Part shown: one piece after another, positions 1 through 8,949 of the stretch
Numbering within the stretch: position 1 is the first letter of the stretch
Layout of the letters: each line of letters opens with the position of its first letter
Assembly (NCBI GenBank): GCA_934444645.1
Contig: CAKSCV010000002.1
Coordinates: 62,001-126,000 of the forward strand
Direction of reading: 5' to 3'
Length of the DNA stretch: 64,000 nucleotides
Source of the DNA: an uncultured Eubacteriales bacterium
GTDB lineage: Bacteria; Bacillota; Clostridia; Oscillospirales; CAG-382
Made by a program: the position numbers and the translations under genes
Notes under the pieces: generated by a model
Databases searched by the model: none
What the model was told of the DNA's origin: nothing
The model's input: only the letters and a program-made list of their open reading frames with translations

Positions 1-2
1 CC

Positions 3-374
3 GCGCAGAACGAGCTCTGCAACATTGTCACCATATTCTTGGGCGTCTCGGTCGGCGTTACGGCAGATGCCGCTTCGTTCCTTGCACCGCAGACCATTAT
101 GATCATTGTTCTCGGTCTTTGCGCTTTTGCATTTGCTACCTTCGGCGGTCTTATGATCGGTAAGCTCATGTGCTTTGTCACCGGCGGCAAGATCAATCCG
201 CTGATCGGTTCTGCCGGCGTTTCGGCTGTTCCGATGGCAGCACGTGTTTCGCAGGTGGTCGGTCAGAAAGAAAATCCCTCGAACTTCCTTCTCATGCACG
301 CTATGGGTCCGAACGTTGCCGGCGTTATCGGTTCGGCCGTTGCAGCAGGCGTGTTCCTTGCCATGATTAAATAA
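3..374 (+). CDS. Na+-translocating decarboxylase beta subunit (OadB/GcdB/MmdB type), C-terminal part
   Basis: The reading frame is open from base 3, so only the last 123 residues of the gene lie in the window; the true start is upstream. The visible part is very hydrophobic, with two membrane segments and the Gly/Asn-rich stretch NPLIGSAGVSAVPMAARVSQ near residues 66-85 of this fragment, followed by HAMGPNVAGVIGSAVAAG. This is the conserved C-terminus of the integral membrane subunit that couples decarboxylation of biotin-bound CO2 to Na+ export. The carboxyltransferase gene follows after a hairpin, as expected for such a pump. Which acid is used (oxaloacetate, methylmalonyl-CoA or glutaconyl-CoA) cannot be told from this fragment. 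Confidence 0.88.
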   Translation, partial: AQNELCNIVTIFLGVSVGVTADAASFLAPQTIMIIVLGLCAFAFATFGGLMIGKLMCFVTGGKINPLIGSAGVSAVPMAARVSQVVGQKENPSNFLLMHAMGPNVAGVIGSAVAAGVFLAMIK

Positions 375-381
375 GGCGTTT

Positions 382-414
382 GGCAAAGGCTTCGGCTTTT
401 TCGAAGCCTTTGCC
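382..414 (+). other. Perfect intercistronic hairpin between beta subunit and carboxyltransferase
   Basis: A 13-bp perfect inverted repeat (GGCAAAGGCTTCG at 382-394 and CGAAGCCTTTGCC at 402-414) encloses a 7-base loop. It starts 7 bases after the stop codon of the beta subunit and ends 31 bases before the next start. There is no T-run after it, so it is more likely an mRNA-processing or stability element, or a partial terminator, than a full intrinsic terminator. Confidence 0.6.
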
Positions 415-445
415 GAGACACCTATCGATTGAAAGGACGAATACT

Positions 446-1840
446 ATGCCAAAAGTAAAAATTACGGAAACCGTCTTGCGTGATGCGCACCAGTCCTTGC
501 TTGCTACCCGTATGACGACCGAGCAGATGCTTCCGGCTCTCGAAATGCTCGATGCGGTCGGGTATCATTCGCTTGAAGCCTGGGGCGGTGCAACGTTCGA
601 CGCTTGCCTTCGCTTCTTAAATGAAGATCCTTGGGACAGACTGCGCACCATTCGCAGCCATGTCAAAAACACAAAACTGCAAATGCTCTTCCGCGGTCAG
701 AATATTCTCGGCTACCGCCATTATGCCGACGACGTGGTCGAATACTTTGTGCAGAAGTCGATTGCCAACGGTATCGATATCATCCGTATCTTCGACGCGC
801 TTAACGATCCGCGTAACCTGAAGACCGCCATCAAGGCCACCAAAAAAGAGGGCGGTCACGTGCAGGCGGCGTTCAGCTATACGACCGGCCCTGTTTACAC
901 CAACGACTACTATGCAAAATACGCAAAGCAGCTCGAAGAAATGGGTGCCGATTCCATCTGCATCAAGGATATGGCAGGCCTTTTGAAGCCGTATGAAGCC
1001 TATGACCTTGTCAAAGCACTCAAATCGACCGTCAAAGTGCCGATCCAGCTCCATACCCACTATACCGCCGGTCTTGCTTCCATGACCCTCTTAAAGGCCA
1101 TCGAAGCCGGTGTTGATATCGTCGATACCGCTATGGCTCCGCTTTCCATGGGTACCTCCCAGCCGCCGACGGAATCGCTTGTTGCTACCTTGCAGGGCAC
1201 GGAATACGATACCGGTCTGTCGCTTGAAAAGCTCGATAAGCCGTCCAAGATCTTCGCAGGTCTTCGCCAGCAGTATCTCGACAGCGGTCTTCTCGACCCG
1301 AAGGTGCTGAAGGTTGACGTTAACGCGCTCATCTATCAGGTTCCGGGCGGAATGCTGTCCAACCTTGTTTCGCAGTTGAAGAATGCCGGCAAGTCGGATA
1401 AACTAAACGAAGTGCTTGAAGAGGTGCCGAAGGTTCGTGCCGATGTCGGTTACCCGCCTCTTGTAACGCCGTCGTCTCAGATCGTCGGCACACAGGCGGT
1501 TATGAACGTCATTTCCGGCGAACGCTATAAGATGGTCACCAAGGAGTTCAAGGGCATTGTCCGCGGTGAATACGGCAAAACGCCGATGCCGATCTCGGAT
1601 GAATTCCGCAAGAAGATCATCGGCGACGAAAAGCCGATCACCTGCCGTCCGGCTGACAATCTCAAGCCGGAATTGGAAAAGCTGAGAGGCGAAATTGCCG
1701 AATATATCGAACAGGACGAGGATGTTCTTTCCTACGCATTGTTCGATCAGGTAGCAATCAAGTTTTTCGAAAAGCGCAAGAACGATAAATACGGTCTTGC
1801 CGCTGATACCGATTACGAGAAAAAAGTTACCAGCGTCTGA
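446..1840 (+). CDS. oadA: Carboxyltransferase subunit of a biotin-dependent decarboxylase (oxaloacetate decarboxylase alpha / pyruvate carboxylase subunit B type)
   Basis: A 464-residue protein starting at ATG 446, chosen because GAAAGGACG lies 7-15 bases upstream; the open frame extends back to 380 through a hairpin that is unlikely to be coding. The N-terminal HMGL-like TIM barrel carries RDAHQSLLATRM at residues 12-23 and the metal-binding HTHYTAGLASM motif in the middle, both typical of carboxyltransferases that move CO2 from substrate to biotin. The conserved PYC/OADA domain follows. The protein ends without the biotinyl domain (no MKM lysine motif), so the biotin carrier must be a separate protein, probably encoded upstream of the window. 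It pairs with the membrane beta subunit just upstream. Confidence 0.88.
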   Translation: MPKVKITETVLRDAHQSLLATRMTTEQMLPALEMLDAVGYHSLEAWGGATFDACLRFLNEDPWDRLRTIRSHVKNTKLQMLFRGQNILGYRHYADDVVEYFVQKSIANGIDIIRIFDALNDPRNLKTAIKATKKEGGHVQAAFSYTTGPVYTNDYYAKYAKQLEEMGADSICIKDMAGLLKPYEAYDLVKALKSTVKVPIQLHTHYTAGLASMTLLKAIEAGVDIVDTAMAPLSMGTSQPPTESLVATLQGTEYDTGLSLEKLDKPSKIFAGLRQQYLDSGLLDPKVLKVDVNALIYQVPGGMLSNLVSQLKNAGKSDKLNEVLEEVPKVRADVGYPPLVTPSSQIVGTQAVMNVISGERYKMVTKEFKGIVRGEYGKTPMPISDEFRKKIIGDEKPITCRPADNLKPELEKLRGEIAEYIEQDEDVLSYALFDQVAIKFFEKRKNDKYGLAADTDYEKKVTSV

Positions 1841-1848
1841 TAAAATGA

Positions 1849-1880
1849 AAAAGAGGATTGCTTCGGCAGTCCTCTTTTGG
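1849..1880 (+). terminator. Intrinsic terminator after oadA-like gene
   Basis: A 13-bp stem (1849-1861 with 1866-1878) closes on a TTCG tetraloop and ends in TTTT. It begins 8 bases after the oadA stop. The A-rich 5' arm also makes it usable for the converging ylmC-like gene on the other strand. Confidence 0.85.
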
Positions 1881-1884
1881 CGTT

Positions 1885-2172
1885 TCATGAACCGAAAAAA
1901 CGCTTTTTGGGCGGTGGCGGCGGCGCGGCATGGCAGACGTTGACAAAAATGATATCGTCGCCGATTTTGGTGATGTTTTCCCAAGGAATGCAGATTTCCT
2001 CGGCTTTTGTGCCGAAAAATCCCGTGCACGCTTTTACGGTAAACGAAAGAATCCGTCCGCATTCCAAGTCGATGCACATATCGCTTATGTACCCGAGCCT
2101 TCGGCAATCCGCCGTGTTTATCACTTCTTTGCACGCTAATTCCTCAAAGGTTGCCTGTTTCAAGAATCTCAC
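1885..2172 (-). CDS. YlmC/YmxH family PRC-barrel sporulation-type protein
   Basis: A 95-residue protein read from GTG at 2172; a TTG at 2163 is an alternative start with a better spacing from the GGGAG upstream, giving 92 residues. The sequence KEVINTADCRRLGYISDMCIDLECGRILSFTV is a PRC-barrel of the YlmC/YmxH type (shown here only as a description of the region around residues 15-46), followed by IPWENITKIGDDIIFV. The C-terminus has a run of six prolines followed by basic residues. The family is common in endospore-forming Firmicutes and is annotated as sporulation related, but its mechanism is not known. It is divergent from hflX and converges on the oadA terminator. Confidence 0.8.
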   Translation of the reverse strand: MRFLKQATFEELACKEVINTADCRRLGYISDMCIDLECGRILSFTVKACTGFFGTKAEEICIPWENITKIGDDIIFVNVCHAAPPPPPKKRFFGS

Positions 2173-2194
2173 GCTCCCGTTTTTGCAAAACAGG

Positions 2195-2223
2195 TTGATT
2201 TTTGCGCTGCTTTGCGGTATAAT
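2195..2223 (+). promoter_or_regulatory. Sigma-A promoter for hflX
   Basis: TTGATT (2195-2200) and TATAAT (2218-2223) are separated by 17 bases, about 78 bases before the hflX start codon. Confidence 0.75.
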
Positions 2224-2300
2224 ATATTTTATCTTTTATCGGTTTTACGTTACAGTATATGCATACACATTCGTTTTTCCTCCCGAAAGGAGTGACATTT

Positions 2301-3683
2301 ATGGAAACTATCAACCGCCTGTTTAATGCCGGTCAATCCGATACAAGCGGCGTTCGGCCGTCGATCGGCGTTCTTTTTCTGAGCCTTTATCCGACAGCAG
2401 CCGATGAAGCCGAAAGCGATAAATCGCTTGCCGAGCTTAAGCAGCTTGCAGAGACCTCACTCGGCGAGGATGCCGAAACGGCACGCTTTTATTGTATGTC
2501 CCAGTGCCGCAAATCGCCCGAAGCAGCCACCTATCTCGGCGCAGGCAAGGCAGAGGAGGCTGCGTCCCTTTGCCGCGAAAACGACATTTCACTTGCCGTT
2601 TTTGACGCAGAGCTTTCACCGTCACAGATCAAAAACCTGGAAGAAATCTTAAATCGACCGTTCGAAGGCGACCCGAATAAAAGTGTGCGTCTGATCGACC
2701 GTACCATGCTGATCCTCGATATTTTCGCCGGTCATGCCGTTACCGGCGAAGGAAAATTGCAGGTCGAGATCGCACAGCTCAAATACACTTCTCCGCGCCT
2801 GACCGGCAAAGGCACAGTCCTTTCGCGCCAGGGCGGCACCAGCGGCAGCATCGGTGCCAGAGGCCCCGGCGAAACCAAGCTCGAGACCGATCGCCGTCAC
2901 ATCAGCCGCCGTATTCAGTCGCTGCGTGAAGAGCTTGCCGTTCTCGAAAAGGAGCGCGGTGTCAAGCGTGCCAAACGCGAAAAAAACGGCATCCCGACCG
3001 TGGCGGTCGCCGGCTACACCAATGCCGGCAAATCGACCTTGCTCAATTATCTGACCGGTGCCGGGATTTTAGCGGAAAACAAGCTGTTCGCCACACTTGA
3101 TCCGACCGTTCGCAAGCTCTCGCTTCCGTCCGGACGGGAGGTGCTGCTTGCCGATACCGTCGGCTTTATCAATAAACTGCCGCACGGTCTTGTCGAAGCC
3201 TTCAAATCGACGCTTGACGAAATCCGTTATGCTGACGCAATTTTGATTGTGACCGATGTATCCGATCCGGAAGCCGAAGCCAAAACGCGCGTTACCGAAG
3301 AAACCTTGGCGGAGTTGGACGCCGCCGGAAAACCCACCCTATATGTGTTGAATAAAGCGGATATAGCCGCATGCGTTCCCTCCGAAGAAACGCTTGCAGC
3401 ACATGGCGCGGTCAGCATTTCGGCACTTGACGGAACCGGCGTGGACAGGCTTCTTTCCATGCTTGACGAAATGTTGGCGCGCTCCAAAAAACGCTTGACC
3501 TTTGTTTTCCCGTTTGATGTCCAAGGTGCGGCCCTTGCCGATTTGTATAAAAACGCCTCGGTCGAAAGCGTGGAATACACAAATGACGGAGCGCGCGTGA
3601 CCGTGTTGTGCGGCGAAAAGGAAGCCGGAATGTACAAAAAATACCTTTCGGAGGATTCCGTATGCACCGTGCCGGAGGAATAA
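2301..3683 (+). CDS. hflX: GTPase HflX
   Basis: A 460-residue cytoplasmic GTPase that binds the 50S subunit and is known in other bacteria to split or rescue ribosomes. ATG 2301 is preferred over an in-frame upstream ATG at 2259 because AAAGGAGTG stands at 2286-2294. The N-terminal HflX domain carries the glycine-rich GPGETKLETDRRHI stretch near residue 190, followed by a coiled linker and the G domain: GYTNAGKS (Walker A, residues 238-245), DTVGF (G3) and NKAD (G4). Length matches the family. It stands alone with its own promoter and terminator. Confidence 0.95.
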   Translation: METINRLFNAGQSDTSGVRPSIGVLFLSLYPTAADEAESDKSLAELKQLAETSLGEDAETARFYCMSQCRKSPEAATYLGAGKAEEAASLCRENDISLAVFDAELSPSQIKNLEEILNRPFEGDPNKSVRLIDRTMLILDIFAGHAVTGEGKLQVEIAQLKYTSPRLTGKGTVLSRQGGTSGSIGARGPGETKLETDRRHISRRIQSLREELAVLEKERGVKRAKREKNGIPTVAVAGYTNAGKSTLLNYLTGAGILAENKLFATLDPTVRKLSLPSGREVLLADTVGFINKLPHGLVEAFKSTLDEIRYADAILIVTDVSDPEAEAKTRVTEETLAELDAAGKPTLYVLNKADIAACVPSEETLAAHGAVSISALDGTGVDRLLSMLDEMLARSKKRLTFVFPFDVQGAALADLYKNASVESVEYTNDGARVTVLCGEKEAGMYKKYLSEDSVCTVPEE

Positions 3684-3701
3684 GCGCGGCAAATAGAGAA
3701 T

Positions 3702-3754
3702 AAAGTCGAAAACACGAAAAAAATCTGCAAGAAAAAAGTGTTTTCGACTTTTTG
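3702..3754 (+). terminator. Intrinsic terminator after hflX
   Basis: A 14-bp perfect inverted repeat, AAAGTCGAAAACAC (3702-3715) with GTGTTTTCGACTTT (3738-3751), with a 22-base loop and a terminal TTTTT. Confidence 0.75.
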
Positions 3755-3811
3755 TGCGTATATACATATATATGCAGCTATGCAGCGTTTGTGCTCTGAG
3801 TGAGGTGTGTC

Positions 3812-4840
3812 ATGAACAATATTCTGAATAATTATGTTTCCTTTGAAAAACAACGCCTGTCACCGTATGCTGTTTCCTCGGTCTGTTCGCGCGGACGGTT
3901 GCTCTCCGACTCATCGGATGCGGACGATATCCGCACGCCCTTTATGCGTGACCGCGACCGTATCATTCACAGCAAAGCGTTCCGTCGCTTAATGCATAAG
4001 ACCCAGTGCTTTCTGTCGCCTGAAGGGGATCATTACCGCACACGTCTTACGCATACGCTTGAAGTGTCGCAGATTGCAAGAACCGTCGCCCGTGCTCTTG
4101 CCTTAAACGAAGATTTAACAGAAGCCGCCGCTCTCGGTCACGACCTCGGCCACACGCCCTTCGGCCATGCCGGTGAGCGTATTCTGAATGCTTTGTGCAG
4201 CGAAGGCTTCAAGCACAACGAGCAGAGCTTGCGTGTGGTGGATTTTCTCGAAAAAAACGGTAAAGGCCTCAATTTAACGTATGAGGTCCGCAATGCAATC
4301 GTGTGCCATACGGGCGATATCGAAGCGGATACCCTCGAAGGCAGACTCATCAAATTTGCAGACCGCATTGCTTATATTAACCACGATATCGACGATGCCG
4401 TTCGGGCAGGCATTTTGAAAAATGAGGATATTCCGGCGGATTTGCGCAGTGTTTTGGGTGATACGCACCGAAAACGCATTGATGTGATGGTGCGCAGCCT
4501 GATTCGCAAAACAGCGGAAAATCTGCAAAACGACATCTATTTCATGGATATGGAGCCGGAAATTCTGCAAGCAACCATGTCTTTGCGCGATTTTTTATTT
4601 GAAAACGTATATTTTAACCCGGTTGCCAAAAGCGAAGAATCTAAAGCCGGTGCCATGCTTGAGATCCTCTATGACTATTATTGCCGCAACAAAGACCAGA
4701 TTCCGGACGAATATAAACGCAATATCGGCGAAACCTGTTCATTGGAACGTGCTGTGTGTGATCATCTTGCCTGTATGACCGACCGCTATGCCGTGTTGAC
4801 CTTCGAAAACCTGTATATTCCGAAAAAATGGAATAAATAG
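3812..4840 (+). CDS. dgt: Deoxyguanosinetriphosphate triphosphohydrolase-like protein
   Basis: A 342-residue HD-domain phosphohydrolase; family members cleave dGTP (or other dNTPs) to nucleoside and triphosphate. ATG 3812 is preferred over GTG 3800 because that GTG is itself part of the GTGAGG ribosome site. The signature RRLMHKTQCFLS is followed by the metal-binding histidine of RLTHTLEVSQIARTVARAL and by the HD pair in GHDLGHTPFGHAGE. The C-terminal half is helical and also matches the family. Placement directly before dnaG is common in Clostridia. Assignment as dGTPase type 2 is by motif; the substrate is not proven. Confidence 0.9.
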   Translation: MNNILNNYVSFEKQRLSPYAVSSVCSRGRLLSDSSDADDIRTPFMRDRDRIIHSKAFRRLMHKTQCFLSPEGDHYRTRLTHTLEVSQIARTVARALALNEDLTEAAALGHDLGHTPFGHAGERILNALCSEGFKHNEQSLRVVDFLEKNGKGLNLTYEVRNAIVCHTGDIEADTLEGRLIKFADRIAYINHDIDDAVRAGILKNEDIPADLRSVLGDTHRKRIDVMVRSLIRKTAENLQNDIYFMDMEPEILQATMSLRDFLFENVYFNPVAKSEESKAGAMLEILYDYYCRNKDQIPDEYKRNIGETCSLERAVCDHLACMTDRYAVLTFENLYIPKKWNK

Positions 4841-4937
4841 CTGCTTGTACTGCAAGGCTTTCTAAATTCGCTCACTGTTTGCCTTTCCCCTCATTAGTTT
4901 TCAATTTCAATTTTCAATTATTCAAAGGAGTATTGCC

Positions 4938-6752
4938 GTGCCGTTTCCACCCGGGTTTATCGAAGAATTAAAAGCCCGCAATCCCATTGAACAAGTTATA
5001 TCACGCTATGTGGAATTGAAGCGTGCCGGAAGTAACCTTGTCGGCCTGTGTCCGTTCCACAGCGAACGAAGCCCATCGTTTACCGTGTTTAAGGATAATT
5101 TTCATTGCTTCGGCTGTTCGGCGGGCGGCGATGTGATTACGTTTGTCATGCGGATGGAAAATCTGGAGTACCCGGATGCGATCCGCTTTCTTGCCGACCG
5201 GTGCGGCATGACCGTTCCGGAAAACGACGCCGGTGTTTTCCGAAAAAAATCCGCCTTGACGCGCGAACGCAGCTTTGCAATGAACAAGCTTGCCGCTCGG
5301 CATTTTTACGAAAATCTCAATACGCCCGAAGGTGCCGCCGCGCGTGAATACCTGATGGAAAAACGGAAGTTAACGCGCGCGACCTGTATCCGGTTTGGGT
5401 TAGGGTATGCAAAAAACAGCTTTAACGATCTAACCGATACGTTAATATCCCAAGGATATACGCCGGAGGAAATCAAAGAAAATTTTTTGTGCGGCTTTTC
5501 GAAAAAGAACGGCCGTCCGTTTGATATGTTCCGCAACCGCGTCATGTTTCCGATCATCGATACGACCGGCAACATCATCGCTTTCGGCGGTCGGGTGATG
5601 GACGATTCCAAACCGAAATATCTGAATTCCTCCGATACGGTTGTTTTCAAAAAGAGTCGCAACCTGTTTGCATTAAACTTTGCGAAAAATGTCGTTTTGG
5701 GCGATAAGACCTCCGATGACAGCCGGAGCATGACAGAGCAGACCTCGTATGCACGTCCGGGAGAACTGATTATTTGCGAAGGGTATATGGATGTTATCGC
5801 CATGCACCAGGGTGGCTTCGGAAACGCGGTCGCAACTCTCGGAACAGCCATCACCTCCGAACATGCGCGCATGATCGCCCGCTATGCCAAGGTCGTGTAT
5901 TTAGCTTACGATTCGGATGCTGCCGGTCAGAACGCGACCGAGCGAGCCATACGCCTTCTCGGCGAAGCCGGCGTGGACGCTAAAGTCATTCAAATGACCG
6001 GTGCAAAGGATCCGGATGAGTATATCAAAGCCTACGGCGCGCCTGCTTTTGCAAAGCTTCTCGGCAATTCGGAGGGTCAAATCGATTTTAAGCTCAACGG
6101 GATCCTGAAAAAGTATAATCTTTCCGAGCCGGACGATAAGTTGGCTGCCGTGAGAGAAGCCTGTAAAATGCTTGCTGCCATTCGCTCCGATGTCAAGCGC
6201 GAGGTTTATGCCAAACGGCTTTCAAGCCTTTTGTCGCTCAGTCCCGAAAGCATCAATGCCGAAATCAAGTATGCTGCCGGTGCCGAGAACAAGCGCATCA
6301 AAGCGCGTAGGCGTGAAGAAAATCAGAAGTCGCTTCTCGGCTACGGCGACACCGTCAATCTCCAGGCTGCCACCAACCGCGGCGCGACTGCTGCCGAACA
6401 GCGGATTCTGGGAATTTTGATGCTGTATCCGGAGCTGTTGCCGACGGTGAGCGTCACAGCCGCGGATTTCGTAACGGAGTTTAACCGTACCCTGTTTGAA
6501 CGCTTAGCCGCGCTTTACCAAAGCGGTGAAACCGATATTTCCGCTTTGAACGAGTTTTATACGCCGGAACAGTATTCGTATATATTAAACATGAAACGGG
6601 AAAGAGAAGGTCTGTCCGCCAACGGCAAGGATACCGTGGAAAACCAGCTTGACCTCTTAAAACAAGCCGCGAACAAATCGCTTCCGAAAGACGAGGAATC
6701 GCTTTCCGACGCCATTTCACGCATTCGCCAAGAGAAAAAGAAAGGAAGTTAA
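4938..6752 (+). CDS. dnaG: DNA primase
   Basis: A 604-residue primase that makes RNA primers at the replication fork. GTG 4938 is the start, with AAAGGAG at 4924-4930. The N-terminal CHC2-type zinc finger uses C38, H41, C57 and C60. The TOPRIM domain follows with ICEGYMDVIAMHQ and the acidic YDSDAAGQ motif (about residues 275-335). The C-terminal segment, from about residue 490, is the DnaB-helicase-binding region. It forms the classical dnaG-rpoD pair with the next gene, which starts 4 bases after its stop. Confidence 0.97.
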   Translation: MPFPPGFIEELKARNPIEQVISRYVELKRAGSNLVGLCPFHSERSPSFTVFKDNFHCFGCSAGGDVITFVMRMENLEYPDAIRFLADRCGMTVPENDAGVFRKKSALTRERSFAMNKLAARHFYENLNTPEGAAAREYLMEKRKLTRATCIRFGLGYAKNSFNDLTDTLISQGYTPEEIKENFLCGFSKKNGRPFDMFRNRVMFPIIDTTGNIIAFGGRVMDDSKPKYLNSSDTVVFKKSRNLFALNFAKNVVLGDKTSDDSRSMTEQTSYARPGELIICEGYMDVIAMHQGGFGNAVATLGTAITSEHARMIARYAKVVYLAYDSDAAGQNATERAIRLLGEAGVDAKVIQMTGAKDPDEYIKAYGAPAFAKLLGNSEGQIDFKLNGILKKYNLSEPDDKLAAVREACKMLAAIRSDVKREVYAKRLSSLLSLSPESINAEIKYAAGAENKRIKARRREENQKSLLGYGDTVNLQAATNRGATAAEQRILGILMLYPELLPTVSVTAADFVTEFNRTLFERLAALYQSGETDISALNEFYTPEQYSYILNMKREREGLSANGKDTVENQLDLLKQAANKSLPKDEESLSDAISRIRQEKKKGS

Positions 6753-6756
6753 CGAT

Positions 6757-8211
6757 ATGCCAAAGAAAGAAAAGAAAGCCGAAGAGATTCTCGAAACAAA
6801 GGAAATGACCGAAACGGAACAGCCGGTAAAGCCCGCCGATCCGACGGAAGCGGAAACAGCTGAAAAGTCCGCCAAAACAACAAAAACCCGTAAATCTGCC
6901 AAGCCGAAAGCGGAAAACGCGGAGGCTTCGGACAAGTGTGCGCCGGAAGCAAGGGAAACCGAATGCAACGACGAACCTGCAGAAACGGAAAATACACCGG
7001 AAAAGGAAGCCGAACACGGCTCTCCGTCTGAGGACGCGCATTCCGAAAAGCATAAAAAAGCGTCCAAAACGACTGCAAAAGCCGGTGAAAAAGCTGCCGA
7101 ACCGAAAAAGAAGAACGAGATCCAGGATCTCATTGAAAAGGGCAAAGCCAAAGGCTCGCTTACCAATGAAGAAATTTTGGAAATCGTCGATCACGAGGAT
7201 CTGGATGTCGAGAATATGGAAAAGCTTCTCGAACAGATCGAATCTCTCGGCATCGAAATCAAAGAGTCTTATGACGACATTCCCGACCTTGCCGCCATCG
7301 AAAACGAGATTGCCGGCATGGAAAAAATGGACGGCTATGAGAATGTTGAAGATATAGACGGCTCGGTTGCTCAAGACGGGCTTATCATCGACGACCCGGT
7401 TAAGATGTATCTTAAGGAAATCGGTAAGGTGGAGCTTCTGTCGACCGAACGGGAGCTGGAGCTTGCCGAAAAAATGGCAAAGGGCGATGAGCAAGCCAAA
7501 AAAATCTTGGTGGAAAGCAACCTTCGTCTTGTGGTCAGCATTGCCAAACGCTATGTCGGTCGCGGCATGTTCTTCCTCGATTTGATTCAAGAGGGAAATT
7601 TGGGTCTTATGAAAGCCGTGGAAAAATTTGATTATACCAAGGGCTATAAATTCTCGACCTATGCGACGTGGTGGATTCGCCAGGCCATTACGCGCGCCAT
7701 TGCCGACCAGGCAAGAACCATCCGTATTCCGGTGCATATGGTGGAAACCATCAATAAGGTGCTGCGCGTTTCCCGTCAGCTGCTGCAGGAGCTTGGTCAT
7801 GAAGCTACGACTGAGGAAATTGCCGAACGCATGAATATGAGCGTGGACAAGGTGCGCGAGATTATGAAGCTTGCGCAAGAGCCGGTCAGTCTCGAAACGC
7901 CGATCGGCGAAGAAGAAGACAGTCATCTCGGTGATTTCATTCCGGACGACGATGCGCCCGCACCGGCAGAGGCGGCATCGTATACGCTGCTTCGCGAGCA
8001 GTTGTGCGAGGTGCTTCACACGCTGACGCCGCGTGAGGAACATGTCTTAAAGCTCCGTTTCGGTTTGGAGGACGGCCGCACACGCACTCTGGAAGAGGTT
8101 GGCGAAGTGTTTAACATCACGCGTGAACGCATTCGTCAGATCGAAGCCAAGGCGCTGCGCAAACTGCGCCATCCAAGCCGCTCCAAGAGACTGAAGGATT
8201 ATTTGGATTAA
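6757..8211 (+). CDS. rpoD: Primary sigma factor RpoD/SigA
   Basis: A 484-residue housekeeping sigma factor. The first ~115 residues are unusual: low-complexity, rich in Lys, Glu, Ala and Thr, with no fold expected. Then come region 1.1-like sequence, region 1.2 (DPVKMYLKEIGKVELLSTER), region 2 with the -10-binding helix (FSTYATWWIRQAITRAIADQ, within residues 300-330), region 3, and region 4.2 (TLEEVGEVFNITRERIRQIE) near the end. AAAGGAAG precedes the ATG. It is translationally close to dnaG. A 520-codon open frame on the other strand across it is a shadow. Confidence 0.97.
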   Translation: MPKKEKKAEEILETKEMTETEQPVKPADPTEAETAEKSAKTTKTRKSAKPKAENAEASDKCAPEARETECNDEPAETENTPEKEAEHGSPSEDAHSEKHKKASKTTAKAGEKAAEPKKKNEIQDLIEKGKAKGSLTNEEILEIVDHEDLDVENMEKLLEQIESLGIEIKESYDDIPDLAAIENEIAGMEKMDGYENVEDIDGSVAQDGLIIDDPVKMYLKEIGKVELLSTERELELAEKMAKGDEQAKKILVESNLRLVVSIAKRYVGRGMFFLDLIQEGNLGLMKAVEKFDYTKGYKFSTYATWWIRQAITRAIADQARTIRIPVHMVETINKVLRVSRQLLQELGHEATTEEIAERMNMSVDKVREIMKLAQEPVSLETPIGEEEDSHLGDFIPDDDAPAPAEAASYTLLREQLCEVLHTLTPREEHVLKLRFGLEDGRTRTLEEVGEVFNITRERIRQIEAKALRKLRHPSRSKRLKDYLD

Positions 8212-8222
8212 GGGAGAACCAT

Positions 8223-8909
8223 ATGGCAAAAATTGGCATTATCGCGGCACTTGACCGCGAAATCAACAAATATATTGCCGACTTTTCGGCAGAACGGATG
8301 GATAACGGCTTTATCTACCAAGGTGCATTTGCCGGCCATGAGCTGTATTTAACGCTTTGCGGCGTCGGTAAAGTCAATGCCGCTATCTGCACCCAACGCT
8401 TAATTGACTTGGTTCATCCGGATATTCTCCTCAATTCCGGCGTTGCCGGCGGCGTTTCGGACAAGCTGCATATCTGCGACCTTGCCATTTCCGATTCGCT
8501 GACGTATCACGACTTCTGCCCGATCGACGTGCTTGAAAAATACGCGCCGGGCCGTTCGGTTTTCCCGGCGGATGAGAAACTAGTCGAGCTTGCCGTACGT
8601 GCCGCCAACGAATATCATAAGACCGAGCCGCATTTCCGGTATCTTGTCGGCAAGATCATTTCGGGTGATCAGTTTATCGAGGATAAGCAGAAGGTTCTCG
8701 CTTTCCGGGATACATACAATGCCTTGTGTACCGAAATGGAAGGTGCCGCCGTGGCGCATACCGCCTATGCCAACCGGGTTCCGTTTATCGTCATGCGCAC
8801 GATATCGGACAATGCCGACGAAAATGCAGATATGTCGTTTACGGAAATGGCAACAATCGCCGCCGAGCGCGTCAGCTTTATCGTCAAGGAAATGATTCGC
8901 CTGTATTAA
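8223..8909 (+). CDS. mtnN: 5'-methylthioadenosine/S-adenosylhomocysteine nucleosidase
   Basis: A 228-residue nucleosidase that removes adenine from methylthioadenosine and S-adenosylhomocysteine, in methionine salvage and methyl-cycle recycling. Visible family features are IGIIAALDREI at the N-terminus, GVGKVNAAICTQ, NSGVAGGVSDKL, the CTEMEGAAVAHTA helix with the catalytic glutamate, and MRTISDNAD with the catalytic aspartate. Length is normal. It starts 11 bases after rpoD, with GGGAG as the ribosome site, so it is probably cotranscribed. Confidence 0.93.
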   Translation: MAKIGIIAALDREINKYIADFSAERMDNGFIYQGAFAGHELYLTLCGVGKVNAAICTQRLIDLVHPDILLNSGVAGGVSDKLHICDLAISDSLTYHDFCPIDVLEKYAPGRSVFPADEKLVELAVRAANEYHKTEPHFRYLVGKIISGDQFIEDKQKVLAFRDTYNALCTEMEGAAVAHTAYANRVPFIVMRTISDNADENADMSFTEMATIAAERVSFIVKEMIRLY

Positions 8910-8949
8910 CGCGTTTTCTGTAATCTTACGGAGAAAGGAGCTTTGCCCC

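Noticed and set aside
1877..2326. 149-codon plus-strand frame opposite the ylmC-like gene
   Set aside because: Runs through the hflX promoter and ribosome site, and shows no family features; the minus-strand PRC-barrel protein is clear.
6481..8043. 520-codon open frame on the minus strand across the end of dnaG and rpoD
   Set aside because: Composition is biased (Phe/Arg-rich), there is no ribosome site, and it lies opposite two certain genes; it is a shadow of rpoD codon usage.
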